Origin: Plantago elongata
Lineage: Eukaryota; Streptophyta; Magnoliopsida; Lamiales; Plantaginaceae
Assembly: GCA_036897095.1 (NCBI GenBank)
Contig: JAYMSP010000694.1
Coordinates: 1-43,624, forward strand
Length of the DNA stretch: 43,624 nt
Direction: 5' to 3'
Below are positions 1-10,898 of this stretch, in pieces. The stretch's first letter is position 1, and each line of letters begins with the position of its first letter. A program made the translations under genes and the position numbers. The notes beneath the pieces were generated by a model that had not been told where the DNA came from, did no database searches, and saw only the letters and a list, made by a program, of their open reading frames with translations.

Positions 1-211
1 TAATCACCCCCCACCCCCCCCCCCCCTTCTTCATTAGTAAACGTTTTGTTTGTTTGTTTTTTAGGGCTTAGAATGTGATTTAGCTTTTAAATATTTCAGA
101 TTCAAGTTATTTCTTTAATTCCCTTTATTTGTTTGCTGTGGTTGATTGGATTTTGATACAAAGATGATATCTTTTTGGCTGATGTATTGTTTGCTTTGTT
201 TGTTTTTAAAG

Positions 212-1470
212 GGAGTTTGTGGGCGACCAGTGTGGCTGGATCGTTAGCTTACAATTGGTCTCGACCTGGCAAGACTAGTGTCAAGATCATTCACGCCAGG
301 TAATTATTCTGTTCTATTACATTCATTGAATTCCATATCTTTGAGTTTTTTCCCCATTCTATGGCTTAGTTTATACTGTCTGTTAAGGCCATGTAATTTG
401 GATTAAGTTACGATTAGGTATTTGGTTAATGCAAGCGTAGAGGGTTGATTAGGTGTTTGGTTAACGTAAGATGAGAGGGGTAGAAAGGGATGTTAGGTCT
501 TGCAAATGTTTATGGAGATTTGTAGCGTTGAAAGGATACAATGCAATGACGAATTATTGTTGTATTGATGTGTGCTCATGGGGTAGGATTTGGGGTGTTA
601 GCTTTACTGAATGTTTATGTGAATTTAGAGAGGTGAGGGAATGCATTGCAGATGACACCAAAGTTAAGGCTATCACGAGATCAAATGGTTTTCGCGTGAA
701 AAACATATAGATGCAGTCTGCTTCGGGGGGAGATATTAGAGTTTTCAATGTCTGTTTGATGAAGCTATTGTTACGTTTATGTTGTTTGCTTGTGAAATGA
801 GGAAAACAAGTTCAAAGAGTTGGGATCAAATGTAGGTTCAAGATATGTGGATTAAAGGTGTTTCTATAGTGAACTTTTACAAGGTCTAGTATGACTCCTG
901 CATCCAGTTATCAAATTATTTAAGAGATGGAGGATGGAAACCATAACATCTTGTTTCCTGTGTTATGTGTTCTAAGTAGTATATATGTTCAAGGGGTAGA
1001 ATATATATCTTTATCTTGAATCGGGCTTCTGGAACTTTGAGGAACATGGAGACTTGGAAATGATGCTTGGTAACTAACATTCAGCCAGATAGTAAGGATA
1101 GATGTTCAGTTTTACACTGAATATGTTTGAAGCATTGCGATTTGTTAGGTTCTAAATGGCCAAGGGACAATCAGTTTGTAGTTTATACATAACTTCTCTT
1201 TTTAAATCATACTACTATATACATAAACTACACATTGTCATACATGACTGTGAGAGCATTAATCTCAGGGGCACTTATTAATCTGTATGTCTGTGCTTCA
1301 TACTTACTGTAGTTTTATGACATGGATTTAGGTTGCACGCACAAGCTCTAACACTGGCTGCATTAGCTGGAGCCGCAGTGGTTGAGTACTATGATCAGAA
1401 AGCTGGAAGAAAGGTTGACAATCGATATGCAAAGTTTCTTCCTCGTGATATTGACGCAAACAAGAATTAG
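212..1470 (+). CDS. HIG1-domain (hypoxia-induced) protein, 3' part
   Basis: Two terminal exons are visible, 212-299 and 1332-1470, joined through a split AG|G arginine codon. The first begins after an AAAG acceptor and reads GSLWATSVAGSLAYNW, followed by a lysine-rich KTSVKIIHAR. The second reads LHAQALTLAALAGAAVVEYY and ends at TAG (1468-1470). This is the HIG1/RCF1-type hairpin of two membrane segments joined by a basic loop, as in plant 'hypoxia-responsive family' proteins of about 95-100 residues. Family members sit in the inner mitochondrial membrane and associate with respiratory complexes III and IV. The first exon, expected to hold the start codon and about 25 residues, lies left of the window. 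A poly(A) signal follows at 1530-1535. The gene reads in the same direction as eL22, 1.7 kb downstream. I am confident of the family but not of any stress response. Confidence 0.88.
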
Positions 1471-1529
1471 GTGGCTGGCCGCTGTGGGTTGAGCATTAAG
1501 GCTTACACTGGTCTTGACTGGGGCTCTAA

Positions 1530-1535
1530 AATAAA
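1530..1535 (+). terminator. poly(A) signal of the HIG1 gene
   Basis: A canonical AATAAA lies 60 bases after the stop codon of the HIG1-domain gene, at the usual place for a plant near-upstream element. Confidence 0.5.
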
Positions 1536-2900
1536 GCAATTACCTCGGCAGTTAACTCATTAAGTCTACATTTTTTTGTGATTACTTCGACTGATTCTTC
1601 TGTGTTATCTGGGAACAAACCAGAAGTTGTATACCCTTGATTTTATTATAAATAGCAGAAAAACACTTCAGGCATAGAACTACTCCGGGTTATTTTTTTT
1701 CATTAACTCTACGATAAGATCAAGAAATGAATTTGATTGTGTGAACTGTGAAGCAGGGCAATGTCATATCATTATATTTCGAAAGAATGCAGTTTCTGCT
1801 GCCAACCTGGGGGGAAAAAGATCAATTGAGAGATGCCATTGATTTCCCCAACCAGACACAGAATGCTTCTCTTCAAATGAATATCCATTACTAGGTGATA
1901 GCGTTGAGTTAAAAGGTAGGATTGTGAATCTGACGTTTTTACACAACATGACATCTGCAAGGCAGCTTCAACCATGCATTATAAGTTGCTAAGGAAAATT
2001 AAACTCGGAATGGTAGCACCCCGTTGATGTAAGCAACATTCATTGCATGTGCTAGGCCCTGAGTGGAGCCAACGCCATAGTGAAGGTCAGGCTGCACATA
2101 TTCTCATCTAGTAGACTCGTTTCGTGTCTACTGAAGTATCAAACACAATTGTAAGCAGCAAGTTACGTATGAGTTCACAGGAAGGTAACATATAGTAACA
2201 TTTTCCAGGAAATGCCGAATATGTGGACAAACCACTAACTACTGGTAACTTCAAAATCAATAAGATATCAGTAAATTCATATAATATCGGTTATTCACTT
2301 ATTCATTCAAAATCAAGTTTACCTGAGTTGAGTATTAAAAAATGCATTAAAATGAAAAATACATGCATTAAATCCAAATTGGATGTGTTGCTCAATATAG
2401 GGAACCACTCATAATTTCAATATTACAAAGGAGTGAAGAATCTTAAATTATATAATCTTACATGGAGTCCAGATTCACCAATGGCTAACCATATACTACT
2501 TCATATATTATACCTAAATATGTGATATCCATCAACATCTTATTGGAACACTTTCCACAAAATCGTTAAATTAGAAATCAAGTTAATCATAGAAGGTATT
2601 GTTTAGTAAAATTAGTTGATAAGCTAGTCGTAGTAGTTTATAAGCTAGTAAATTGGCTAGCTGATAAACTGATTGATTTTTATATAAATATTTATGAATA
2701 TGTTAGCACAAGCTTGTCAGCTTAATGAGTTTTTCTCCATAATAAGCCTACTACGTGAATATTTAACTGTAGCTAGAATGCTATAATAGATATAATAAGC
2801 TTGTCTAGAAAGCTTATAAAAAATAACTCAATTATTTTTATGCATCATATTTAACAAAACTGCTAGCACGTAAATAACCCGAGAATGAAAGAGGCTAAAC
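1536..2900. other. Intergenic, HIG1 to eL22
   Basis: Apart from the isolated exon at 1999-2091 no gene is supported. At about 2600-2820 there are many copies of AGCTAGT, AGCTTAT and TTATAAGCT words in both orientations. These look like the remains of a small inverted-repeat element, but I cannot define its ends. Confidence 0.4.
1999..2091 (-). pseudogene. Isolated terminal exon, family unknown
   Basis: On the minus strand a GCAG acceptor at 2092-2095 opens a frame of 30 codons plus TAA. It reads PDLHYGVGSTQGLAHAMN and finishes VAYINGVLPFRV. The composition (Gly, Ala, His, Tyr) looks like conserved protein rather than chance AT-rich translation. I found no upstream exon of the same gene between here and eL22, so it is probably the last exon of a lost or interrupted gene. 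I do not recognise the family. A real small exon of an unrecognised gene is the alternative. Confidence 0.4.
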
Positions 2901-2905
2901 TAATG

Positions 2906-3003
2906 TTGGCCCATGTGGAAATACGATTGACCCAACAAGCCCAAGAAACTAATGTAGCCCAACAAGCAGAAGCTACCCATCCTTTATCCCACATAAACCC
3001 TAA
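2906..3003 (+). promoter_or_regulatory. Site II elements and telo-box of the eL22 promoter
   Basis: Three site II-type motifs (TGGGCC or TGGGCT, read on the minus strand as GGCCCA 2908-2913, AGCCCA 2938-2943 and AGCCCA 2956-2961) are followed by a telo-box AAACCCTAA at 2995-3003. This pairing is the known hallmark of plant ribosomal-protein and cell-proliferation promoters, where TCP factors bind site II and Pur-alpha-type or Trb proteins bind the telo-box. It lies 177 bases upstream of the eL22 start codon, so transcription probably starts just downstream of the telo-box. Confidence 0.75.
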
Positions 3004-3063
3004 TCAGTTCATCTCCATTTACTACTCTATCGCCGTTTCCCTCATCAACACACAGGTCAGGTC

Positions 3064-3084
3064 AGTTCAGTTCAGTTCAGTTCA
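3064..3084 (+). repeat. GTTCA pentanucleotide repeat in the eL22 leader
   Basis: About four copies of a GTTCA/CAGTT pentamer lie in the presumed 5' untranslated leader, just after a CACAG|GTCAG sequence that could be a leader-intron donor. An acceptor-like TTTCAG occurs near 3161. Whether a leader intron exists is not decidable by eye. Confidence 0.4.
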
Positions 3085-3179
3085 TCTATCTTTCTCAATT
3101 CCTTTCTATCCAATCGCTAACTGAAACTCTTTATCTGTCAAGGTTGTGTAGCAGATTTCAGGCTAATCGGTAAAAAAAG

Positions 3180-4217
3180 ATGAGTAAAGTGAGCGGAGCA
3201 AAGGGCGGCAAGAAGAAGGCGTCGACCTTCGTTATCGACTGTGGTAAGCCGGTCGAGGACAAAATCATGGACATCGCTTCTCTGGAGAAGTTTCTTCAGG
3301 AGCGCATCAAGGTTGGAGGCAAAGCTGGTGCTCTTGGTGACACTGTTACCATCACCCGTGACAAGACCAAGATCTCCGTCACTGCTAATGACACCACCTT
3401 CTCTAAGAGGTAGGTTACCTATTTTTTGCATCTGAAATTTGTGCCTTTCTGTTTGTGAGTTGGTACTTTTTTTGTGCTGTTGTAATGTATATGTGAATTT
3501 GTATTCGATTTTAGTTTGCGAATTGAAATTGGATATAAATTGGTGATTGAGTACGACCTAGAAGGCTAGAATCGAGATAGCTTAATCTGGAAATGGTGGA
3601 TGAAGGGCATAGTTTATGAATTCTGATGCATAATTTATTGACATTATTATATACTTTACACCTACAGATGTAGAAAATGAACTTGTAATTCTCCTAATTG
3701 TCAAACTAGGATGTTGTTTCGTACAAACACGCCATTGGATGAAAGATTTGTATCTACCTCTTTGTTGATTTAGTTCAATAAGGAGACCTCTGTTATCCAA
3801 TTTGCTTGCATATCGGTTAGTTGGCATCGTTTGTATATCAGACCTGTTGGCTCCTAAGGTACATTCGCACATTGAAATTGAGATTTTTTCTCCTTGAACA
3901 TGTTTACCTTTTTGATGATTGTAATTGGGTCGTAATGAATTTGTGATCCTTTTTCACTTTTGAAGCAATGTGTTTCTCTTGTGTATTTGTTTCTGACATA
4001 CTAATGCATGTTTATCTGTGATGTTGATTGTAATTGTTCTCATCTTGATGGTAACCAATATATCTCATTCAGGTACCTGAAGTACTTGACGAAGAAGTAT
4101 TTGAAGAAGAACAATGTTCGTGACTGGCTTCGTGTGATTGCTTCAAACAAAGACCGAAGTGTTTATGAATTGAGGTACTTCAACATTGCTGAAAATGAAG
4201 CTGAGGAGGAGGATTAA
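3180..4217 (+). CDS. RPL22: 60S ribosomal protein L22 (eL22)
   Basis: Two exons, 3180-3409 and 4073-4217, join through a split AG|G arginine codon and give 124 residues, the usual plant eL22 length. The N-terminus is a basic [13 protein letters not shown] tract. It is followed by the eL22 core with [17 protein letters not shown], then a [16 protein letters not shown] strand region and [14 protein letters not shown], the RNA-binding helix. The tail is acidic (ENEAEEED) and ends at TAA 4215-4217. The protein is a structural component of the large cytosolic ribosomal subunit near the exit-tunnel side. The start is the first ATG of the frame, in a GTAAAAAAAGATG context. The intron (3410-4072) has GTAGGT and CATTCAG borders. 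The upstream site II and telo-box motifs fit a ribosomal-protein promoter. No damage is visible, so this should be a working gene. Confidence 0.97.
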
Positions 4218-4601
4218 AGAGACTTGGCCTTCTCATCTATGCTATCCTGTGATATTTTTCTCTTTTGAATTTGTGTTCATTTACTCTATCTATGTTAGAC
4301 TCTTCATCCATTTTGTTTCTGGAACCAGAATTATTAGACGTTATATTTTAGAATGGAGAAGAAATGTGAGGTGTTAAAAGGCTTGGCACTGTTCTACACT
4401 TGTTGTCACCAATCTTGATTGTGTCTCCTGATTATCAAGATGTTCTCTAGTATTGTCAGTGTACTAGATTAAGAAAAGTGATTTTCTATTCATTGTTATT
4501 TTTCTCAAACATTTTCCAGGACATGAGATGCAATAGTAGTTTATTATCTATCTACTGGTTTTTTTAAATACAAATTTGAAGTTGAAAACTGCATCCCTTT
4601 T

Positions 4602-4683
4602 CAGAGATATTCATGAACGTGGGATTCACTTACATGTAATACCAGAGATATTCATGAACATGGGATTCACTTACATGTAATAT
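4602..4683 (+). repeat. 41-bp tandem duplication
   Basis: Units 4602-4642 and 4643-4683 begin CAGAGATATTCATGAAC and differ only at one internal base (ACG versus ACA) and the last base. The high identity indicates a recent local duplication. It lies downstream of eL22 and has no coding content. Confidence 0.85.
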
Positions 4684-5202
4684 AGCATATCCATAGTACA
4701 TGGACGATTAATTCACATTTCATTTGAGCGGTGTGAGTTGCAGATGGAATGTTGAGTAAAACAGAGTGGAAGAGGCTATTGAAGTTTCCCATTTGGAGCA
4801 TGTAATGTTACAATATTTTGCATAGGCATATTAAGATATTGTAAATCCAAAGCCAAGATGATACACCATCACCATCTTAGATCTTTACAACAAGATCGAC
4901 CAAAATTGTGTGCAAGAAGTACCAATTGTTGCTGGCTTTACCAGCTTATCAGCTGGTATGTAGACAAAAAGAAACTGCCACAAATCTGATTTCCTGAGGA
5001 ACTAATGATATCTGGAGTCTAAGCAATTGGTCATGCAAAATGCTGAGATTGATGTCGGGTGACGCCCTGTTTAACATGTGAAAAAGCAAGTCAATTCATT
5101 GACTAATACTGTCATACTTAATCAGTCTGGTGATGTTACAGTAAAAATAACATGAGACTTTTATGTTGAACATTTGTTGGAAGCATAAATGCTTGGCTAG
5201 CA

Positions 5203-5455
5203 TGAAACAGAAAGGAAGTGTGGGCAATGTGATGCTAAAAAGCAATTGAAGATTAAAAAAACTGACGGATAAAGATGCGAATACAGGATATTCAGTTTGC
5301 AAAAATTTCATTTTTATGGTATATATCAATGATGTGCTTAAACAGAAAGGAAGTGCAGGCATGTGATGCTAAAAAGTAATTGAAGATTCCAACAATTGTT
5401 GGTTAATGATGCAAATACAGGATATTTAGTGTGGAAAGAGTTTCATTTTTGTGGT
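5203..5455 (+). repeat. Diverged direct duplication (about 115-120 bp units)
   Basis: The block starting AAACAGAAAGGAAGTG at about 5203 recurs at about 5340. Both copies contain TGTGATGCTAAAAAG, TTGAAGATT, AATACAGGATATT and TTTCATTTTT in the same order, with indels between them. The copies differ at many positions, so this duplication is older than the 41-bp one nearby. Confidence 0.7.
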
Positions 5456-6129
5456 CAAATAGTAATGTTGTGCTTCGAGATTTGTTGCCTGACGAACCTG
5501 TATATAATATGAAAGACTATTTACAGAGGTGTTCAGTTTCCATTTCCTGCCCTGTTTCCCTGACTGACAGGAGAGCCTGGATTCATTCTTGTTCCCAGCT
5601 TCCTTCCAGCACGCTGAATAGCTACTTGTTTCTGATGCTGTTTGAAGTTCTTCCTTTTACTGCACCACATCAAGCACAAAATGAGTTACAGACTATCTCT
5701 ACATAGGTTAATCAATTCGGGTAGATGCAACACAGCTTTAAGAAGTCCATTTCATAGAGCTTTCCATACTCACAACTCCATAGCTACATCTACTCCGTCA
5801 GAAAATGAGCATCCTCTTAGTCTTTTTGCGATGATTGTGGGTAGCACCCTAATACTACTACACGACAACCTTACACCTGCCACTAAAAGTTTCTACGCTT
5901 AAACCACTAGTCTAAGTAAATACCAAGGATGCTATGCATGGCGGGTAGGGGCGGGGTGGGGTTGGGGGGAATCTGCATAAATCTCTCATAATTCATGATC
6001 AAGAGATGATGCTAGTTTCATGACTCACAATAAATCTCATTAGCTGCCCATTTTGATCCACCATGTCACCTACTTTTTCTCTGTTTCTCTTGGAGAGACC
6101 ACATCAGAAGTATTATGAAAGAATTTACC

Positions 6130-8948
6130 TTACCGTGCAAAAAGAATGCCAGCTGTCAGAACCATCCCTCCAACTGCCCAAGAAACTTTTTCATTAAATC
6201 GCGTTTTATTCACCCATCTCCTGAAACCATGGAGAACCCTGGTCCTTTTTCTTCCTTGGGAGATGCCAGAATCTTTTTTTTTCCACGTAGCAGTAACATA
6301 ATCTAAACTACTCTTCCCATCATAGCATGATGCCCCACTGAGGTCATCAAATGACTTGACACTGAAACCTGCATTGCGGCAGAGATCTGTTCCGTTAGAG
6401 ACCCATTCTGAAGCTTTGCCACAAACAAAGTCTCCTAATCCACACGGTTCTAGGACCTGAAAAACGACAAATCAATCAGGAAACATAACTTGCCAGACAA
6501 ATGAGGTCACTTGAGCAACTGCCACCAAGGACAGAAGTTCTAGATTACAACATCATTGTTAACACTGGTTTGAGTTAAGAAATTGAACACGATTGAGCTT
6601 CCATATCTCATATTTCCATGTAAAAGACAGGACCTCATTTTCACTTGAGACACATTTTAATGAACTTAACTCAAGTTCAGCATCATTATTAAACTTTAAT
6701 CCAAGTCACAAGCATTTGGCATAAAGAACTGGCATACTAAGAGTCTTTATTAAACTTTAAAGTATAATAATACAAAAGATTGCTACTAAATTATTACTTG
6801 AAATAAGGTCTACTACTTGCAGGACTAGTAGTACAAACAAACCTGAGTTCTTGCATCAAGTGAGAAGTATGCGGTAGAGCAAGCGTCGTAGACTCTGTCA
6901 CAAAAGGAGGCACAAACACGAGGAGGTCCACGTTGTACACCTACATGTGGATGGCAGATAGAACATTCCAGATGTTCCCATAACTGCAAGCAATCTTCAC
7001 TTGCTTCCCCAGACGAAGCAAGCCTTCGGATAGTCAGTAAAGCCAGATGTGTCTGAGTTACATCACAACATGTATTCTTGCGAAAAACCCTGCAAAATGT
7101 GAGATCTCTGGGTCCCTTGCTTGCTTTCCTGGGTGGTCTGCCTTCATTTGAGAATGGGGGGAATCGACCACCTTGAGATATGCAGACTTCTGTTCTGCCT
7201 GTATGCAAGATAATGTTTTTGTAACCTGGTGGTTTAATGAATTCAACGAGTTTTTTTTTTGACAGACTTGTCTGCATAAATAAGAAAGAATTCAAAGTTC
7301 ATGTTTTTAGAACCTGTCATCTGTCTATGCTTCCATATAGACAGATTTTTTTTTAATTCTTTCTTTCCACCAAAGTAAATAAATACTCACAATTTTCAGC
7401 CTAGAAATTAGTTCAATTTGACAGCCAACATCGATTAAAACTACAAAATTGAATCAATACCATCCCTAGCACATGAAGCCACTCAGCATGTAGTTCAAAT
7501 CGAAGTGAGTTCAGAGTCTGCAGAACCAACAGAACAGTTGCTCATGACTAGACTCATAGATACGAGCAAAATATCCTCTATAGTAAAAATATATCATAAT
7601 ATAACAAGTTCTATGTTCCTCTCGTAAGATTCATCACAAGATCTGGTAAAAGAAGATTGAACAGAAATTTAGTTCAAATCGATGTGAGTCCAGTGTCTTC
7701 AGAACCAACAGAACAGTTGCTCATGACTAGAGTCATAGAGACAAGCAAAAGATCCTCTTGTGTCAAAACCATGTCATGATATAACAAGTTCTAAGTTCCT
7801 CCTGTAAGATTCATTTCAAGATCTTGTAGAAGAATATTGAACAGAAATCTCATACATGACAGTAAGTCAGTGACACAAACCTCAGATTAAAGAGATCGAG
7901 ACCAAAGGAAGTAAATCGCAACTGAAGATATAAGACAAATTCACTCAATAGACAAAACAAACATGAATTTGTATTTCCGTTTCACTCATACTGGATTCAA
8001 ATGAACTCATGATGTGGGCATGTTCCCAATTGCAAATAGGCTACTCAATTTAACAATGAAAGACATCTCGTACATGGCAATGGCATAAATAAAACTTTAG
8101 GTAAAGGAGATCCAAATGAAGTAAAGTGCAACTAAATGTAATACAGATTCACTCACCAGACAAAAAAAATGAATATGTATTTCAGTTTACTTACATTGAA
8201 TTCGAACTTGCTCGTGATGCAAGCTCCTTTCCAAAAAATAGACTACTCGATTTTAACAATGAAAGAAAGACATCTCGTACAGGACAGTGACATAAACCTA
8301 AGGTAAAGGAGATCCAAATGAAGTAAATTGAAACTGAATACAATACAGATCCACCAAGTAGACAAAACTAAAACAATTTGATATACTTATACTGGGTTCT
8401 AATGAGCTTGTGATGCAAGCACCTTTCCAATTGGAAATAAACTACTCGATGTTAACAATGACAGTCGTTTGAACTATTTATTTACCTAATTGGAGGTAAC
8501 CAATGAGGTTGACGACGAAATCTAGCAATCACTGAAGATAATAAAGATTCACTCGGCAGACAAAGCAAAAATGAATTTATATTACACTTTCACTCATACG
8601 CGATTCAAACTAGCTCGTGATGCTAGCACCTTTTCAATTGAAAATCGACAATTCGACTCTAACATTGCAAGCCAAAATGCATACAGTTAGATTACCCAAA
8701 ATAAAGATCATACAATTGAAACAGTCAGATTACGAGCTCATTTTATCCTGTCAATATCCCAAACAAACTTACTCTCAATCGTGAACATAATATTACAAAA
8801 TAGCACATCGTATTAACAAAACCGATGCAAGTAACAGTAAATACACCGACAATAAAGAAGAAAGACCTAGTTGGTGGAATAAAGATGTACCGTAAGCGTC
8901 AAGGAGCAGGAAGCTGATGAGAGAGAGGAAAAGGGGAACGCCCTTCAT
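6130..8948 (-). CDS. Secreted folate-receptor-like cysteine-rich protein
   Basis: Three minus-strand exons, 8948-8891, 7198-6843 and 6456-6130, join in frame to give 246 residues. Residues 1-18 or so (MKGVPLFLSLISFLLLDAYG) form a signal peptide encoded by exon 1. The mature part starts near RTEVCISQGGRFPPFS and contains FCRVFRKNTCCDVTQTH, then LWEHLECSICHPHVG and VCASFCDRVYDACSTAYF. This spacing of paired cysteines is the Folate_rec (PF03024) pattern. Exon 3 continues with EPCGLGDFVCGKASEWVSNG and ends in a basic stretch and a short hydrophobic tail, VSWAVGGMVLTAGILFAR, which could be a membrane anchor. Plant members are single-copy proteins of unknown ligand; folate binding is not shown for them. 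The start is fixed by the signal peptide. Intron 1 (1692 bp) is packed with tandem duplications. No damage is seen. Confidence 0.9.
7490..7851 (-). repeat. 180-bp tandem duplication in intron 1
   Basis: Two adjacent copies, about 7490-7670 and 7671-7851, share long runs such as CAGAACCAACAGAACAGTTG, CTCATGACTAGA and GAACAGAAAT. I estimate about 85 % identity by eye. The duplication is in the first intron of the folate-receptor-like gene. Confidence 0.85.
7855..8670 (-). repeat. About four degenerate 200-bp tandem units in intron 1
   Basis: Units start near 7855, 8062, 8268 and 8470. Each carries, in the same order, words such as CATCTCGTACA or its variants, AGGAGATCCAAATGAAGTAAA, ATTCACTC..AGACAAA, CTCGTGATGCAAGC and CTACTCGAT..TTAACAATG. 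Together with the adjacent 180-bp pair they make up two thirds of the intron. Confidence 0.8.
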
Positions 8949-9947
8949 GTGAATCTGGTATTGCAATAGCCACTATTGCAGTCTCTGTAATTTGATCAGG
9001 TGATTTCTAGACTGTTACTCGTAACCGAGCTTCAACAATGGCAGAAGTGAGGAAAAGAAGAAAAGGAAAGGGGGACCGAGAATATTGACTTGCTGGAATT
9101 ACAATTACAACCCTCCCTATTAGGTTCTAACCTTAATTGTTAGTACTAAAACCTTAATTAATTTTGGGACCTAAATCACCTCGAGGGAAACCGGAAATCG
9201 TCAGTGCCGGCCCCTCCCTCCCTGATTATTATTAACACCATGTAATCATTTTATGAATAACTTTTTAATTCGTTTAAGCTGACATTTTAGAATATACGTA
9301 ACATCAATATTCTTGATCATTTAATTTCTTTAGATTTAACTTCAAATTTCAAGCAGTATGAAAAATAATATTTCTTCATAATTTAAAGTATTTTAAAACT
9401 TTAAGGTAAGATGTCAATTACATTAAATGTAGTTAGTTAGCTCAAAAGTTTGAATGCATAATTTTATTTAATTATTTATCTTTTCTACTATTCTGAAATA
9501 GAACTATTCAAAGGTAATTGTTACACCAATTCATTCAATTTTGAGGCCAATTGAATTAATTTTAACTCTCAATTTCACATATAAAAATAAAATAAATAAT
9601 GAAAAGATATAATAGAAGAAGGTAGTTACACTTCATCCTCCACTACTTCAACATATTATACATTGGTCTCAATTCAAATCGCTTTCCAATCAGCCCCTTA
9701 ACGTGCGAAAGGTACATCACACCGATGTACAGATTTCAAACAAGAAACATAGCAAATTGTAAAACTGAAAAATAGGTTGTAAAATGCTCCATATGAGGAA
9801 CAGGTTGCAACCGAGTTATTAGAACGTTGCTGATTCATGAGTACCATAACAAACTTAATTATTGCCTGCGCCGGTGATGCTAACATATTTCAAATTAAAA
9901 GCTTGCGATTGCGAACTAGCATCCTCCCAATCAATCTTGTGCCCTAA
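8949..9947. other. Intergenic, promoter side of the folate-receptor-like gene
   Basis: The first 150 bases are the presumed leader and promoter of the minus-strand folate-receptor-like gene. The rest is AT-rich and ends in the 3' flank of the jasmonate-induced-protein-like gene. I see no further gene or repeat. Confidence 0.4.
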
Positions 9948-10652
9948 TTAAGCGTACAGGAACTCGACATATGCATTTCCATTCTCATGAACCTCAGCCT
10001 GAATCTTGCCTCCGAGAATATCGTCCACAACTACAGTTGTACGTCCAGACTTGCTCAGTCTATCTTCAACGACATTCCAGTCAACTGGACCTGCTACTCC
10101 GGGTTCAGCATAAACCTATACACAAGATGTATATTTAAAAAAAAGTGATAGTAATAAATCACAGATGTCTGATCACATGTAGTACAAGCTTTGATTGTGT
10201 TTTTTGGTCACAACTCACAAGGCTAATTAATACTTTCGTGATGGCATTATATATCTGTTAAGGTTTATTTTGTCTAATTAGTATGTTACTTATATGTACA
10301 TACGTACCTTGCCGGCTGGACTGTCAAATGCAATGATAAATTTGCGAGTGGTGGGGAGTAGTTCCTGAGCATCATAGTACACTAATCCAAACTTGGCGCC
10401 AGCCGGAAGAGTGCCTGTATGAGTGCCAAGGATATAATAGCCTGAAGGAATTGGACCTTGCGTCCATAAACTTCCTGCAGTCCCAGGCCATAGCTTATGT
10501 TCGCCAAAATAGATTTGAGTGGTGGTTAAATTGGCGATGTAGGTCTCCATTCGAAATGATGAATCTGTGGCCTTCGATACAGTTCCTAGCATTTTTGAGA
10601 CAGATTCGTTCTCCCCCAGTTGAACTGGTGCTGCTGCAACTTCTTCTGCCAT
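9948..10652 (-). CDS. Jasmonate-induced protein (JIP-23)-like protein
   Basis: Two minus-strand exons, 10652-10308 and 10115-9948, join in phase 0 to give 170 residues. Borders are AAG|GTACGT and TATAG|GTT. The protein has no signal peptide. An Ala/Glu-rich start (MAEEVAAAPVQLGENESV) is followed by a beta-rich core with IANLTTTQIYFGEHKLWPG, IPSGYYILGTHTG and FGLVYYDAQEL. The C-terminal part, KVYAEPGVAGPVDWNVVEDR then LSKSGRTTVVVDDILGGKI, parallels the 'VYTE...W...L.KSG......GG' layout I remember for 23-kDa jasmonate-induced proteins. This family link is an inference from motif order and not a proven homology. The function of that family is unknown. The gene has its own TATA box and probably a leader intron. 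Coding is certain; the name is tentative. Confidence 0.75.
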
Positions 10653-10678
10653 TTTCTTGTGCTTGCTTAATTTGCTGG

Positions 10679-10898
10679 CTATTAAACAAAAAACACAACA
10701 TATAATTACATGCTTACATTAATTATCTTAGTACTGCATATGATTATGAACTATGCATCTTTGCTTAAATTGTATTAAAATGATTATACCCAAGAGAAGA
10801 GAAATAGATGAAAAGTACCTCGAACAGACTAGGTGATGAGATGATAGCTATATTTGAGTGGTGGGAGTGCTGTCACTAACCTTACCTATTAATTTATA
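10679..10898 (-). promoter_or_regulatory. TATA box and leader intron of the JIP-like gene
   Basis: Reading on the minus strand, TATAAAT lies at 10898-10892. About 75 bases downstream a GAG|GTACTT donor (10818) and an ATAG|CCAG acceptor (10679) would define a 140-base intron in the 5' leader, ending 26 bases before the start codon. The signals are well placed, but transcript evidence is lacking. Confidence 0.5.

Larger units (their letters stand above)
4218..6129. other. Intergenic, eL22 to folate-receptor-like gene
   Basis: The two genes are convergent, so this stretch holds both 3' flanks. It contains a 41-bp duplication, a diverged duplication of about 115-120 bp, and a G-rich run near 5941-5967. 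Short open frames at 5431-5902 show no family resemblance and I do not call them. Confidence 0.5.
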
